Assembly: GCA_946413245.1 (NCBI GenBank)
Contig: CAMKJS010000013.1
Coordinates: 1-53,636, forward strand
Direction of reading: 5' to 3'
DNA: 53,636 nucleotides
Source of the DNA: an uncultured Clostridia bacterium
GTDB lineage: Bacteria; Bacillota; Clostridia; Christensenellales; Aristaeellaceae
The notes beneath the pieces are model-generated. The model saw only the letters and a list, made by a program, of their open reading frames with translations, made no database searches and was not told where the DNA came from. Shown here in pieces: positions 1-7,373 of the stretch. Made by a program: the position numbers and the translations under genes. The first letter of the stretch is position 1. Every line of letters starts with the position of its first letter.

Positions 1-608
1 CGATGCGTACCGAAATCACCAAGCTGCATCAGCGCCTGCAGACCACCTTCATCTACGTTACGCATGACCAGACCGAAGCTATGACGATGGCGAGCCGCAT
101 CGTGGTTATGAAGGACGGCGTCGTGCAGCAGGTGGATACTCCCCAGAACCTGTATGACTATCCGGCCAACGAGTTCGTCGCCGGCTTCATCGGAAGCCCC
201 CAGATGAACTTCTTCAACGTCAAGCTGGACCGCGAAGGCCAGGATGTCGTTGCCAAGTTCGGCGACAACAAGATCGTCGTTCCGGAGAAGAAGGTCGCCA
301 AGTTCGTTGACGAGAGCTACATCGGCAAGGAAGTCGTGATGGGCATCCGTCCCGAGAACATTCATGACGACGAGCAGAAGCTGGCTGACTTCGCTACCGC
401 CACCATCGACGTGGACGTCGAAGTGACCGAGCTGATGGGTTCCGAAACCTACCTGTACCTGAGCACCACCGGCAAAGACGGAAACATCATCGCCCGCGTG
501 GATCCGAGAACCACCAGCAGAGCCGGCAACAAGATCAAGATCGCTTTGGATACCAACCATCTGCACTTCTTCGACAAGGAAACCGAGAAGACGATGCTGA
601 ACAAGTAA
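1..608 (+). CDS. Sugar ABC transporter ATP-binding protein, MalK/MsmX (UgpC) type, 5' partial
   Basis: This is the C-terminal part of a CUT1-family carbohydrate-importer ATPase; the N-terminus lies before the window. What remains starts just before the H-loop (VTHDQTEAMTMASRIVV), followed by the usual VQQVDTPQNLYDYPAN and FIGSPQMNFF segments. The rest, about 130 residues, is the OB-fold-type regulatory domain (GIRPENIHD motif) typical of MalK/MsmX. Walker A, the signature and Walker B motifs must be upstream and were not seen. No permease or binding-protein gene follows, so this is either the last gene of a sugar transport operon or a shared stand-alone ATPase such as MsmX. A strong hairpin terminator follows the TAA stop by 15 bases. 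Confidence 0.9.
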   Translation, partial: MRTEITKLHQRLQTTFIYVTHDQTEAMTMASRIVVMKDGVVQQVDTPQNLYDYPANEFVAGFIGSPQMNFFNVKLDREGQDVVAKFGDNKIVVPEKKVAKFVDESYIGKEVVMGIRPENIHDDEQKLADFATATIDVDVEVTELMGSETYLYLSTTGKDGNIIARVDPRTTSRAGNKIKIALDTNHLHFFDKETEKTMLNK

Positions 609-623
609 TCCTTGCAAAACACA

Positions 624-658
624 GGAGCGGCCCGACTGAGAATCGGGCCGCTCCTTTT
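624..658 (+). terminator. Intrinsic terminator of the ABC ATPase gene, probably bidirectional
   Basis: There is a perfect 12-bp stem (ggagcggcccga at 624-635 with tcgggccgctcc at 643-654) and a 7-base loop, followed by tttt. On the other strand the hairpin is followed by a looser T-rich stretch, so it may also terminate the convergent secreted-protein gene. Confidence 0.9.
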
Positions 659-684
659 CTGTCTTTCGCGCGGGGACGGAAGCG

Positions 685-1392
685 TTATTCGTCTGCCGGT
701 TTATCCTGCAGATTCATCTGGCTTCTGCTGATTTTCAGATAGGGAAGATCCCCGATGTCCTCAAGCGTAGAAAGATTGATGAAATTTCCGTCGGAATACC
801 CGGTATCCACCGAGATCTGGTTGAAAGCGCCGCTGGAGACCTGCAGAAAAGAAATCCGGTCCTCCGTAACTTTGTACACAACCGCGCTGTGCTGATACTT
901 TTTCCCCCGGCGCTTGTATTCGGCCCGGACGATATCGCCGACCCTGAGCCCCTGGGACGCTTTGATATTGTAATAGAACTTCCAGTGCCCCTGCGGGTTT
1001 TTTTCGCCGGAAAGCAGATATCCGATAAACTGGGCAAAACCGAAGCATTCCCCATAGCCGCCCTGATCCGGACGGACCGACCGGACCCGATTGATCATCC
1101 ACCGGCAGCCGTACCAGTCCTCCAGATAATTCGTTTTCTTCAGATACTTCACCGCGGTATAAGTCCATCCGGGGCAATATTCGTGGCCGTGAAAATCCTG
1201 GTCCACATCCGCGGGAGTCGTCCAGAACCACCCGTCGTACAGCTCGTATTCGTCGATAATGGCGTTCAGGTTCTCGGTGGTAAAATCTCCGCGGAACCGG
1301 TCATCCTCAAAGGTGAAATCCGCCGAGGCGGATAAGGCTGAGGAGAGGATCAGAACGAGCATGCACAGTGCTGAAATAAAACGTCTGTTCAT
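685..1392 (-). CDS. Secreted protein of unknown function with a possible CHAP/NlpC-like cysteine-histidine fold
   Basis: The 235-residue protein has a clear signal peptide (MNRRFISALCMLVLILSSALSASA). The mature part has a YGECFGFAQFIGYLL segment, then GLRVGDIVRAEYK, then QHSAVVYKV. A Cys at the start of a helix, a GDIV strand and a later His in a HSAVV strand is the layout of CHAP/NlpC-P60 cysteine peptidases and amidases. That resemblance is inferred from motif order only; I do not recognise the exact family. The ATG follows AAAGGAG by 7 bases and a good promoter lies upstream. The gene stands alone, between a sugar ATPase and a divergent PucR-like regulator. It may act on peptidoglycan outside the membrane, but no binding domain or anchor is visible. 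Confidence 0.75.
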   Translation of the reverse strand: MNRRFISALCMLVLILSSALSASADFTFEDDRFRGDFTTENLNAIIDEYELYDGWFWTTPADVDQDFHGHEYCPGWTYTAVKYLKKTNYLEDWYGCRWMINRVRSVRPDQGGYGECFGFAQFIGYLLSGEKNPQGHWKFYYNIKASQGLRVGDIVRAEYKRRGKKYQHSAVVYKVTEDRISFLQVSSGAFNQISVDTGYSDGNFINLSTLEDIGDLPYLKISRSQMNLQDKPADE

Positions 1393-1414
1393 AGCGCAAC
1401 TCCTTTCATCCCGT

Positions 1415-1443
1415 ATTATATCGTCAAGTCATTTTTCGTTCAA
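1415..1443 (-). promoter_or_regulatory. Sigma-A-type promoter of the secreted-protein gene
   Basis: On the minus strand TTGAAC (1443-1438) and TATAAT (1420-1415) are separated by 17 bases, 22 bases upstream of the ATG. It lies back to back with the promoter of the PucR-like gene. Confidence 0.8.
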
Positions 1444-1467
1444 TGCTTTTTTTCATTCCTATTCTAT

Positions 1468-1475
1468 GGTATAAT
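1468..1475 (+). promoter_or_regulatory. Extended -10 promoter of the PucR-like regulator gene
   Basis: TGGTATAAT gives an extended -10 with the perfect hexamer at 1470-1475. No good -35 is seen at 16-18 bases, which suits an extended -10 promoter. Confidence 0.6.
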
Positions 1476-1504
1476 GGGCGGGATTTCAGGAAGGAGGCAG
1501 GCCC

Positions 1505-2470
1505 GTGTCCGTCAACAAGGTTCAGACCGCGCTGATTCATCCGGACGATCTTACCGCTGAAACACGGGAAGCACTCCGGACCCATACCGGTTTTCCGGTT
1601 CATCACGCCGGTTTTCTGTATGTTCCGATCGGGCAGCAGTATCTGATGTGCGAGGACACGGCAGAGGGAGAAAGAATCATCACGGCCGTTTCCGATTCCC
1701 TGAGCCAGAAGAGCAGGCCGGTTCATACGCTTCAGGACGCGTTCCGGCATCTTCTCACCGCCGGGGAAGACGAGCAGACACAGATGCTGATCCGCCGGTT
1801 CGGAATTCAGCAGAACAAGCCCCGCTGCGTGATCGTGTTCGAACAGACGGTATCCGACGGGGAACCGATCTATCCCCGGCTTTCGGACCTGGCGCAGGGG
1901 AATCCGGGTGAGATCTGCGTGGAAATGTCCCCTGTTTCCATGGCCTTTATCAAGGATATGGACGGGATCGATCAGGACGAGCCCGCAGAATTCTCCAAAG
2001 CCGTCATCTCCATGGCGGAAGAAGAAACCGGCATCTCGCTGACTGCCGGGATCGGCGGGACAAAGGCTTCCTGCGTTTCTCTGGCTGACAGTATGAAGGA
2101 AGCTGTTCTGTCGCTCCGGACCGGGAAAGCGTTCCGGCTGCAGGGGCCTGTTTACATCTATCAGGAACAGGCGCTGGAGCGCCTTCTGACAGCTGTGCCT
2201 GAAAAGGAAAGAATGAAATTCCGCAGCGGGCTGCTCTCTCCGGATACGCAGCGAAAAATCCTGAACGACGAGAACAAAGCCGTCATTCAGTCGTTTTTTG
2301 AGAATGACTTAAACCTGTCCACCACGGCCCGCCAGCTTTTTATGCATCGGAACACGCTTTCCTATAAGCTGGACCGGATTGAACAGATTACCGGGCTTGA
2401 TCTGCGCAGCTTCAAGGACGCAGCGGTTTTTCAGATCCTGATGGAGCTGACAGACCTGGATCAGGCTTGA
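1505..2470 (+). CDS. PucR/CdaR-family helix-turn-helix transcriptional regulator
   Basis: The 321-residue protein ends in the PucR C-terminal HTH domain. From about residue 255 it reads SFFENDLNLSTTARQLFMHR, then NTLSYKLDRIEQITGLDL and a closing helix FKDAAVFQILMEL. The first 240 residues form a sensor region whose ligand I cannot tell. Family members respond to purine breakdown products, sugar acids or amino-acid metabolites. The start is GTG, 6 bases after AAGGAGG. The S41 protease gene follows after 41 bases on the same strand and may be co-transcribed, which gives no clear hint of the regulon. Confidence 0.85.
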   Translation: MSVNKVQTALIHPDDLTAETREALRTHTGFPVHHAGFLYVPIGQQYLMCEDTAEGERIITAVSDSLSQKSRPVHTLQDAFRHLLTAGEDEQTQMLIRRFGIQQNKPRCVIVFEQTVSDGEPIYPRLSDLAQGNPGEICVEMSPVSMAFIKDMDGIDQDEPAEFSKAVISMAEEETGISLTAGIGGTKASCVSLADSMKEAVLSLRTGKAFRLQGPVYIYQEQALERLLTAVPEKERMKFRSGLLSPDTQRKILNDENKAVIQSFFENDLNLSTTARQLFMHRNTLSYKLDRIEQITGLDLRSFKDAAVFQILMELTDLDQA

Positions 2471-2511
2471 GACTACCATAAAGGGATAACACCAGAAAGG
2501 CGGTAAACGGA

Positions 2512-3765
2512 ATGAAACAAAAAATGATCGCTGTTCTCTGCATCCTGACGGGCTTTTGCCTGATCTGCGGAAGCCTGCTGCTGGCAGGCACTGCTCCTTT
2601 TTTGAGATCAGCCGCCGCGTCTGATACCAGCGAAGAGGGAGATCTCTCCGGCACGGTGACGATCTCCAGGGAAGAGTACGAAACGCTGAAGCAGTTTTCC
2701 GAGCTTGCTGAACTGCTCCTGGAGACGGATCTGTATTTTTATAAGGAAACCGACCGGGAGAAGCTGCTGCAGTATGCCGCCAAGGGGCTGATGGCCGGGC
2801 TGGACGATCCGTACTCCTTCTATTATACGCCGGAAGAATTCGCGAAAATGTGGGAGGACGACGAAGGAAAATACGTGGGGATCGGCGTACTGATCTCCGC
2901 GGACTATACGACGCAGATCTGCACGATCAGCCGGGTCTTCAGCGACAGCCCGGCCCAGAAAGCGGGCGTACAGCGCGGCGACATTCTTTACCGTGTCGGG
3001 GACGACCTGTATGTGAACGCGGACAATCTGCAGGACGCGGTGAATATTATGCGCGGACTCCCGGATACAGACGTGGAGGTCACTTTCCTGCGCAAAGGGG
3101 AAGAGGTTACCTTCACGATTACCCGTGAGATGATCACGGTAAACCAGATCGAATACAGCATGCTGGATTCGAAAGTGGGATATATCGCTTTCTATCAGTT
3201 CGCCGGCGAAGCCGAAATCGAGTTCGAGAACGCGCTGAACCAGCTCCTCGCGGAAGGAGCGGAAGGTATTATGATCGACCTGCGCGACAATCCCGGCGGA
3301 TGGGTCAATCAGGTGCAGTATGTGGGCGACCTTTTCATGGACGAAGGGGAAGTCTGCTATCTGGTATACCGCAACGGGGAAGAAAACCATGCGGAATACC
3401 GTACGAAGGACGGAAAAACAGACATTCCGCTGGTGATCCTGATCAACGAGAACAGCGCAAGTTCTTCCGAAATCCTTTCCGCCGCACTGAAGGAATGCGC
3501 CGGCGCGACGCTCGTCGGCGTCAAGAGCTTCGGAAAAGGAATCGTGCAGGGCGTCTGGAATGTAGGCACAAAGGGAGCCGGCGTTCAGATGACGGTCGCC
3601 CAGTATTTCACGCCGAAGGGAAACGCGGTTCATCAGGTCGGAATCGAGCCGGACATCGTCGTTCCGCTGCCGGAAGGCGATAACGGAATGTACGAATTTG
3701 CCGATCTTGAAAACGACGTTCAGCTTCAGAAAGCGTATGAGGCCATGCTGGAAAAGTTGAAATAA
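2512..3765 (+). CDS. S41-family carboxy-terminal processing protease (CtpA/CtpB-like)
   Basis: The 417-residue protein is an extracytoplasmic serine protease. It has an N-terminal membrane signal (about residues 1-35), a linker helix region, a PDZ domain (about 115-200, with KYVGIGVLI and PAQKAGVQRGDILYRVG) and an S41 catalytic domain. The Ser-Lys dyad is visible as Ser317 in NENSASSSEI and Lys342 in SFGKG, with the 25-residue spacing usual in CtpB. DLRDNPGG precedes it. The enzymes cut or degrade secreted or membrane proteins; in Bacillus CtpB acts in a sporulation checkpoint. The substrate here is unknown. The -35 of the next promoter overlaps its stop codon. Confidence 0.93.
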   Translation: MKQKMIAVLCILTGFCLICGSLLLAGTAPFLRSAAASDTSEEGDLSGTVTISREEYETLKQFSELAELLLETDLYFYKETDREKLLQYAAKGLMAGLDDPYSFYYTPEEFAKMWEDDEGKYVGIGVLISADYTTQICTISRVFSDSPAQKAGVQRGDILYRVGDDLYVNADNLQDAVNIMRGLPDTDVEVTFLRKGEEVTFTITREMITVNQIEYSMLDSKVGYIAFYQFAGEAEIEFENALNQLLAEGAEGIMIDLRDNPGGWVNQVQYVGDLFMDEGEVCYLVYRNGEENHAEYRTKDGKTDIPLVILINENSASSSEILSAALKECAGATLVGVKSFGKGIVQGVWNVGTKGAGVQMTVAQYFTPKGNAVHQVGIEPDIVVPLPEGDNGMYEFADLENDVQLQKAYEAMLEKLK

Positions 3766-3785
3766 CCGATCTTTCATGGTATGAT
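3757..3785 (+). promoter_or_regulatory. Sigma-A-type promoter driving the leader RNA
   Basis: TTGAAA at 3757-3762 (overlapping the upstream stop codon), a 17-base spacer, then TATGAT at 3780-3785 preceded by TGG. Transcription should start near 3791. Confidence 0.8.
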
Positions 3786-3790
3786 ATTCA

Positions 3791-3914
3791 CGGACAGCGG
3801 AACAAAGACTATCCCGCGGGAGCGTCGGAGCGAAACCTGTCCGGTTTCCCGATTGAGCGAAGGGAATTCCTGACGCGAGATGTGAAGGAGGCGAGATTGA
3901 TGATGCTTCTGTTC
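3791..3914 (+). ncRNA. Structured 5' leader with competing helices (possible riboswitch-like element)
   Basis: Between the promoter and the terminator lie about 125 bases rich in complementary segments. A 7-bp helix (3822-3828 with 3870-3876) closes a domain holding a 6-bp hairpin (gaaacc 3832-3837 with ggtttc 3843-3848, five-base loop TGTCC) and a further ttccc/gggaa pairing (3846-3850 with 3862-3866). The loop TGTCC is complementary to GGACA at 3792-3796. The complementarity extends to 7 bp (3791-3797 with 3837-3843), so a pseudoknot or a mutually exclusive long-range helix can form. I compared it by memory with TPP, SAM, lysine, glycine, guanidine, manganese, Moco, THF, ZTP and T-box signatures and saw no match. 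Confidence 0.6.
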
Positions 3915-3926
3915 AGCACGGCTTAG
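3900..3926 (+). CDS. Putative leader peptide MMLLFSTA inside the attenuator
   Basis: The eight-codon ORF begins ATGATG, 8 bases after a near-perfect Shine-Dalgarno (AAGGAGG at 3885-3891), stronger than most in the window. Its TAG stop (3924-3926) lies just past the ascending arm of the terminator stem (3915-3922). A ribosome translating or stopped here would cover that arm and block the hairpin. The peptide has no run of a single regulatory amino acid. Translation is inferred only from the SD, spacing and placement. Confidence 0.5.
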   Translation: MMLLFSTA

Positions 3927-3956
3927 GAGTGTTTTCTTCAGCCGTGCTTTTGTTTG
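3915..3956 (+). terminator. Intrinsic terminator/attenuator upstream of the TM1266-like gene
   Basis: The stem is agcacggc (3915-3922) with gccgtgct (3941-3948), extended by T3923-A3940 and an inner ggag/cttc pairing. It is followed by a ttttgttt tract. It sits 20 bases before the downstream start codon and within the leader of the same transcript, so it can act as an attenuator. Confidence 0.85.
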
Positions 3957-3974
3957 CTTTGGGAGGGAAAACCA

Positions 3975-4250
3975 ATGACTTCCGCTGAGAAGAGAATCGG
4001 TTTTGTCGGAATCATCATCGAACACAGGGAGAAGGTCCAGGAAGTGAACCGGATTCTGTCCCTGTTCGGGGATATGATCCGGGGCCGCATCGGCGTTCCG
4101 AATCAGGAGGATCACACCGCGGTGATCGGCCTGATCGTGGAAGGAACCAACGAACGCGTCGGCGCCCTGACGGGAAAGCTTGGCAATATCCCCGGCATCA
4201 CAGTAAAAAGCGCGTTATCCGCGAAAAAAGAAAGGAATGAAAACCCATGA
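3975..4250 (+). CDS. TM1266-family iron-only hydrogenase system putative regulator
   Basis: The 91-residue protein belongs to the small ACT-like family first seen as Thermotoga TM1266. It is widespread beside [FeFe]-hydrogenase maturation genes. Family features visible are KRIGFVGIIIEHREKVQEVN, RGRIGVPNQEDHTAVIGLIV and LTGKLGNIPGITVKSALS. The molecular function is not established; regulation or small-ligand sensing is presumed. I chose the ATG at 3975, 7 bases after GGGAGGG, rather than an in-frame ATG at 3954, which lies in the terminator T-tract. The gene overlaps the ABC binding-protein gene by ATGA and is controlled by the attenuator. No hydrogenase or HydEFG gene is in the window. Confidence 0.85.
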   Translation: MTSAEKRIGFVGIIIEHREKVQEVNRILSLFGDMIRGRIGVPNQEDHTAVIGLIVEGTNERVGALTGKLGNIPGITVKSALSAKKERNENP

Positions 4251-5167
4251 AAAAAGGATTGATCATATTCACAGCCCTGGTGCTTTGTCTGTTTGTTTTC
4301 TGCGCGGCCACCGCGGAAGATGCGGTCCGCTTCACCGTCGCATCCCCGAACGGCGCTCCCGGCCTCGCGCTGGCGACCATCGCCGCGGAGAACCCGGACA
4401 ATTTCACCTATGTGGCGGCGGACACAATTGCCGCTGAATTCGCCGGGGAAAAGGCTGACTTTATCATTGCTCCGGTGAATGCCGGCGCGAAGCTGTATAA
4501 GGCCGGCAAGTCCACCTACCGCCTGGCTGCCGTGGTGACATGGGGCAACCTCTATATCGCTTCTCAGAAAACAGACTTCAGTCTGAATGATATCAGTTCC
4601 GGAACGCTGACCCTGTTCGGCGAGAACACGATCAACGCTTCGGTGGCGTTGTTCGCCCTGCGTGAAAACGGAATCACCCCCGCCGAAACGGTTTATCTGG
4701 CTGGCGCCGCCAACACGCAGAGCCTGCTGCTTTCCGATCCCGAAGCGATCGTGATTACGGCGGAGCCTGCGCTGACGGCCGCCAGAATCAAGAACGAGAA
4801 CATTACCGCCTACGCGGTGAACGAGCTTTATGAAAAGGCAACCGGTTTCTCCGGCTACACGCAGGCGGGCCTGTTCGTCAAAAAAGAAACAGCTGAACAG
4901 TATCCGGAGCAGGTGAAGGATTTCCTTCTCCTGGCGGCCGAAGCCGCGGAAAAATGCAGCACGGATGTGAACCTTGTGGCCGAAGCCGCCGTGCAGCTGG
5001 AGCTGCTGCCGAATATGAAGGTCGCGACACTGGCGATTCCCAACTGCGCGATCCGGTATCTGAGTGCCGCGGAAGCCAGGAAACAGATCGAAACCACGGC
5101 AAATATCGATCTTCAGCAGTACGGCGGCGCGGTTCCCGAAGACGATTTCTATTATGAGTACGAATAA
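4247..5167 (+). CDS. ABC transporter substrate-binding protein (NrtA/SsuA/TauA-like)
   Basis: The 306-residue secreted protein has a signal peptide (MKKGLIIFTALVLCLFVFCAATA). The mature part has the shape of the NMT1/THI5/SsuA binding-protein group: an early VASPNGAPGLALATIA segment, VAADTIAAEFAGEKADFIIAPVNAG, and YRLAAVVTWGNLYIAS. There is no lipobox cysteine directly at the cleavage site, although Cys18 in FCAATA leaves a lipoprotein possible. The substrate is unknown; relatives bind sulfonates, taurine, nitrate, thiamine precursors or guanidine-like compounds. Overlap with the TM1266-like gene and with the permease gene suggests one translationally coupled unit. Confidence 0.85.
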   Translation: MKKGLIIFTALVLCLFVFCAATAEDAVRFTVASPNGAPGLALATIAAENPDNFTYVAADTIAAEFAGEKADFIIAPVNAGAKLYKAGKSTYRLAAVVTWGNLYIASQKTDFSLNDISSGTLTLFGENTINASVALFALRENGITPAETVYLAGAANTQSLLLSDPEAIVITAEPALTAARIKNENITAYAVNELYEKATGFSGYTQAGLFVKKETAEQYPEQVKDFLLLAAEAAEKCSTDVNLVAEAAVQLELLPNMKVATLAIPNCAIRYLSAAEARKQIETTANIDLQQYGGAVPEDDFYYEYE

Positions 5168-5930
5168 ATACCGAAGTATTACCGCGTTTTCCATCGGGAT
5201 TGTACTGACCGGCTGCCTGATTCAGGCAGCCGGTCAGCTCCGGAACGATCAGCTGGTATTTCCGGGTGTGCAGGAGATCATCCGCGCTTTTTTCAGCCTG
5301 CTGGGGCAGGGGAAAACCTATGAAAGAATCGGAACGACCCTGTTCCATCTGCTGCAGTCCCTGCTGCTTTCCTTCGGGATCGGGGTCCTGATCGGCCTGG
5401 CGGAAGGCTTGTCTGACTGGGTACGGCAGATGCTGAAGCCCGTCATGATCCTGTTCCGGTCGATTCCGATGATCGTGCTGGCAGTTGTGCTAATGGTGCT
5501 GCTGCGCTATGAGCACGTGCCAGCGATCTCGGCGGTGATCATTCTCATCCCTCTGTTTAGCGAAGCTGTCTGCGAAGGATGCCGGAGAATCGATCCCGAA
5601 CTGATCGACGTATACCGGATGAACAGCAGTATCAACGCCACCATTGTTCTGCACGTCTATCTTCCGTCGATTACCGGATATCTGAAGCAGGCGTTTGAAA
5701 ACGCTGCCGGGATGGGCATGAAAGTGGTTGTGTCCGCCGAGTATCTCGTGCAGGCCCGAAATTCGCTCGGAAAAGTCATTTTTTCAGCCGGATATTTCAA
5801 TGAGTATGCCGAGATTTACGCATACGCGCTGATTATGGTTCTTCTGGTGGTGATCGTTTCCGCTGTGCCGGGATTCATTCTGCGATGCGCCTCTTTTTTC
5901 AGGAAGAAACAGGAATCCGGAATTGTCTGA
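5154..5930 (+). CDS. ABC transporter permease (SsuC/TauC-like)
   Basis: The 258-residue protein has about six membrane helices. It carries the EAA-type cytoplasmic loop region (LIPLFSEAVCEGCRRIDPEL) that contacts the ATPase in BPD-type importers. The start ATG at 5154 lies 14 bases inside the binding-protein gene; a longer upstream reading frame would overlap by 100 bases and lacks sense. The gene is followed after one base by the end of a convergent glycosyltransferase gene, so no ATPase gene completes this transporter locally. It must borrow an ATPase encoded elsewhere or be non-functional. Confidence 0.87.
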   Translation: MSTNKYRSITAFSIGIVLTGCLIQAAGQLRNDQLVFPGVQEIIRAFFSLLGQGKTYERIGTTLFHLLQSLLLSFGIGVLIGLAEGLSDWVRQMLKPVMILFRSIPMIVLAVVLMVLLRYEHVPAISAVIILIPLFSEAVCEGCRRIDPELIDVYRMNSSINATIVLHVYLPSITGYLKQAFENAAGMGMKVVVSAEYLVQARNSLGKVIFSAGYFNEYAEIYAYALIMVLLVVIVSAVPGFILRCASFFRKKQESGIV

Positions 5931-5931
5931 A

Positions 5932-7176
5932 TTACCAGGCGGCGATTTCCTTTTCAATCAGATCCGCCGCGACCCGGGTACCGTCCTCCGCGCGAAGCTT
6001 TTCACCGAGAGCCCGCGCGTTTTCACTGTATCGGGGTTTTCCCGTCAGATCGAGAAGGCTTTTCGTCAGGCGCTGAACCGAAAGGCTGTCCCGGGGAACC
6101 GGCTTCGGACCGCAGCCGAGGGAATACACCCGATGACCCCAGAAATACTGATCTCCCGAAAACGGGATCACCAGCGCCGGCTTTCCGAAGCGAAGGCCGG
6201 CGGCCGTCGTTCCCGCGCCGCCGTGATGAATCACGGCGCGGACGCGCGGAAACAGCCAGTTGTGCGGGATATAGTCGGCGAAATATACATTCCGGGTGGA
6301 TTTCAGCTTCGTTCCGCTCCATCCGAGATTGATCACCGCGCGAAGGCCCGCCGCGTGAACAGCGCGGAGCGTCAATGCCATAAGCCGGTTCATATTTCCG
6401 CTGTTCATGGAGCCGAAGCCGATGTAGACGGGTGTTTCTCCGTTTTCCAGGAAATCCTGAAGCGATTCCGGCGGAACCCAGTCCGACGTTTCGGAATCGA
6501 ACCAGTAACCGCTCATGTATATGCGGGAATCCCATTCCGTGGGGCGTGGAAGAACAAGCGGGCTGATGGCATAGATCACCGGGATCCGGTGATCACCGAC
6601 GCGGCAGTCGGGGACCGTAACCAGCTTCCGCTCCTGCAGATGGTTTTCCCGGCGCCAGGAGGAGAGATATCTTTTTTCTACAATACTCATGAAGAGATAT
6701 CCGAGCCGGTAGCTCGCGGAATTCATCCAGGGGGCCATTTTCTGGTTTTTCACCACGGGAATAGGCAGCTTCCGCGTGGGATCCATGGGGAAATAATGCG
6801 TCTGAACGCAAGGAATATTGTACTTTTCGGCAATGGAGTAGTATACGGAACCGAAAAAGCCGCAGACCATGGCGTCGGCGTCGCTGCAGCTTTCGGACAT
6901 GTCATGCAGCAACTGCGGCGCTACGGCCTTCAGCCCTTTCTCCACATGCGGAAGATACAGCCAGCCGCTGGATCCGGGCTGCATGATACAGCTCATCAGA
7001 CGGTCGGCACTTCCGCTGAGCGCGTAAAAATGCAGACCGGCATTTTCAACCAGCTCACGGAACCGGGAAAAGCCGGAAATCGTAATTGCATGCCCGCGGG
7101 ACTGAAGCTCTTTGCCGAGCAGAATATACGGAACGACATCACCGGTGGATCCGATGGTCAGCATCGTTATCTTCAT
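5932..7176 (-). CDS. GT1-family UDP-glycosyltransferase (MGT/sterol glucosyltransferase-like)
   Basis: The 414-residue cytoplasmic GT-B enzyme begins MKITMLTIGSTGDVVPYILL, the acceptor-side signature of the family. It carries the C-terminal nucleotide-sugar site HHGGAGTTAAGLRFGKPA followed by PFSGDQYFWG near residue 315-345. This group transfers glucose or another sugar to lipids, sterols, macrolides or other small acceptors; the acceptor here is unknown. The ATG follows GGGAG and a good promoter lies upstream. It is transcribed towards the ABC permease gene with a one-base gap, and no other biosynthetic gene is nearby. Confidence 0.88.
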   Translation of the reverse strand: MKITMLTIGSTGDVVPYILLGKELQSRGHAITISGFSRFRELVENAGLHFYALSGSADRLMSCIMQPGSSGWLYLPHVEKGLKAVAPQLLHDMSESCSDADAMVCGFFGSVYYSIAEKYNIPCVQTHYFPMDPTRKLPIPVVKNQKMAPWMNSASYRLGYLFMSIVEKRYLSSWRRENHLQERKLVTVPDCRVGDHRIPVIYAISPLVLPRPTEWDSRIYMSGYWFDSETSDWVPPESLQDFLENGETPVYIGFGSMNSGNMNRLMALTLRAVHAAGLRAVINLGWSGTKLKSTRNVYFADYIPHNWLFPRVRAVIHHGGAGTTAAGLRFGKPALVIPFSGDQYFWGHRVYSLGCGPKPVPRDSLSVQRLTKSLLDLTGKPRYSENARALGEKLRAEDGTRVAADLIEKEIAAW

Positions 7177-7198
7177 TCCATCACGCTCCCTGCAAAAT

Positions 7199-7228
7199 AT
7201 TATATACCAGATTCCTGACCGCTTTCAA
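7199..7228 (-). promoter_or_regulatory. Promoter of the GT1 glycosyltransferase gene
   Basis: On the minus strand TTGAAA (7228-7223), an 18-base spacer and TATAAT (7204-7199) lie 23 bases before the ATG. Confidence 0.75.
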
Positions 7229-7311
7229 GCGGCCGGAAGCCCTTCCGGACCGGCTCCGGATCAGCCCCGCGGAAAAATCGCCCTGGTGTCAAGAAAAAAC
7301 AGGGAATTTGA

Positions 7312-7340
7312 TTGCATATTTGCCAAAGTTCAGGTATAAT
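7312..7340 (+). promoter_or_regulatory. Promoter of the receiver-like protein gene
   Basis: TTGCAT at 7312-7317, a 17-base spacer, and a perfect TATAAT at 7335-7340, 33 bases before the ATG at 7374. Confidence 0.75.
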
Positions 7341-7373
7341 TGTCCCGGTATTTTTTATGGGTGGAGGTCAAGG

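Noticed and set aside
2608-3777. Long minus-strand open frame (389 codons) opposite the S41 protease gene
   Set aside because: It is a shadow of a high-GC coding gene; the plus-strand frame has full PDZ/S41 motifs and the minus frame reads as unstructured His/Arg-rich sequence.
3791-3914. Assignment of the leader to a known riboswitch (guanidine, Moco, TPP, manganese and others)
   Set aside because: None of the conserved core motifs I remember could be aligned; I left it unassigned and did not force a class.
3954-3974. An upstream in-frame ATG for the TM1266-like gene at 3954
   Set aside because: It lies in the terminator T-tract with no ribosome site, whereas ATG 3975 has GGGAGGG at good spacing.
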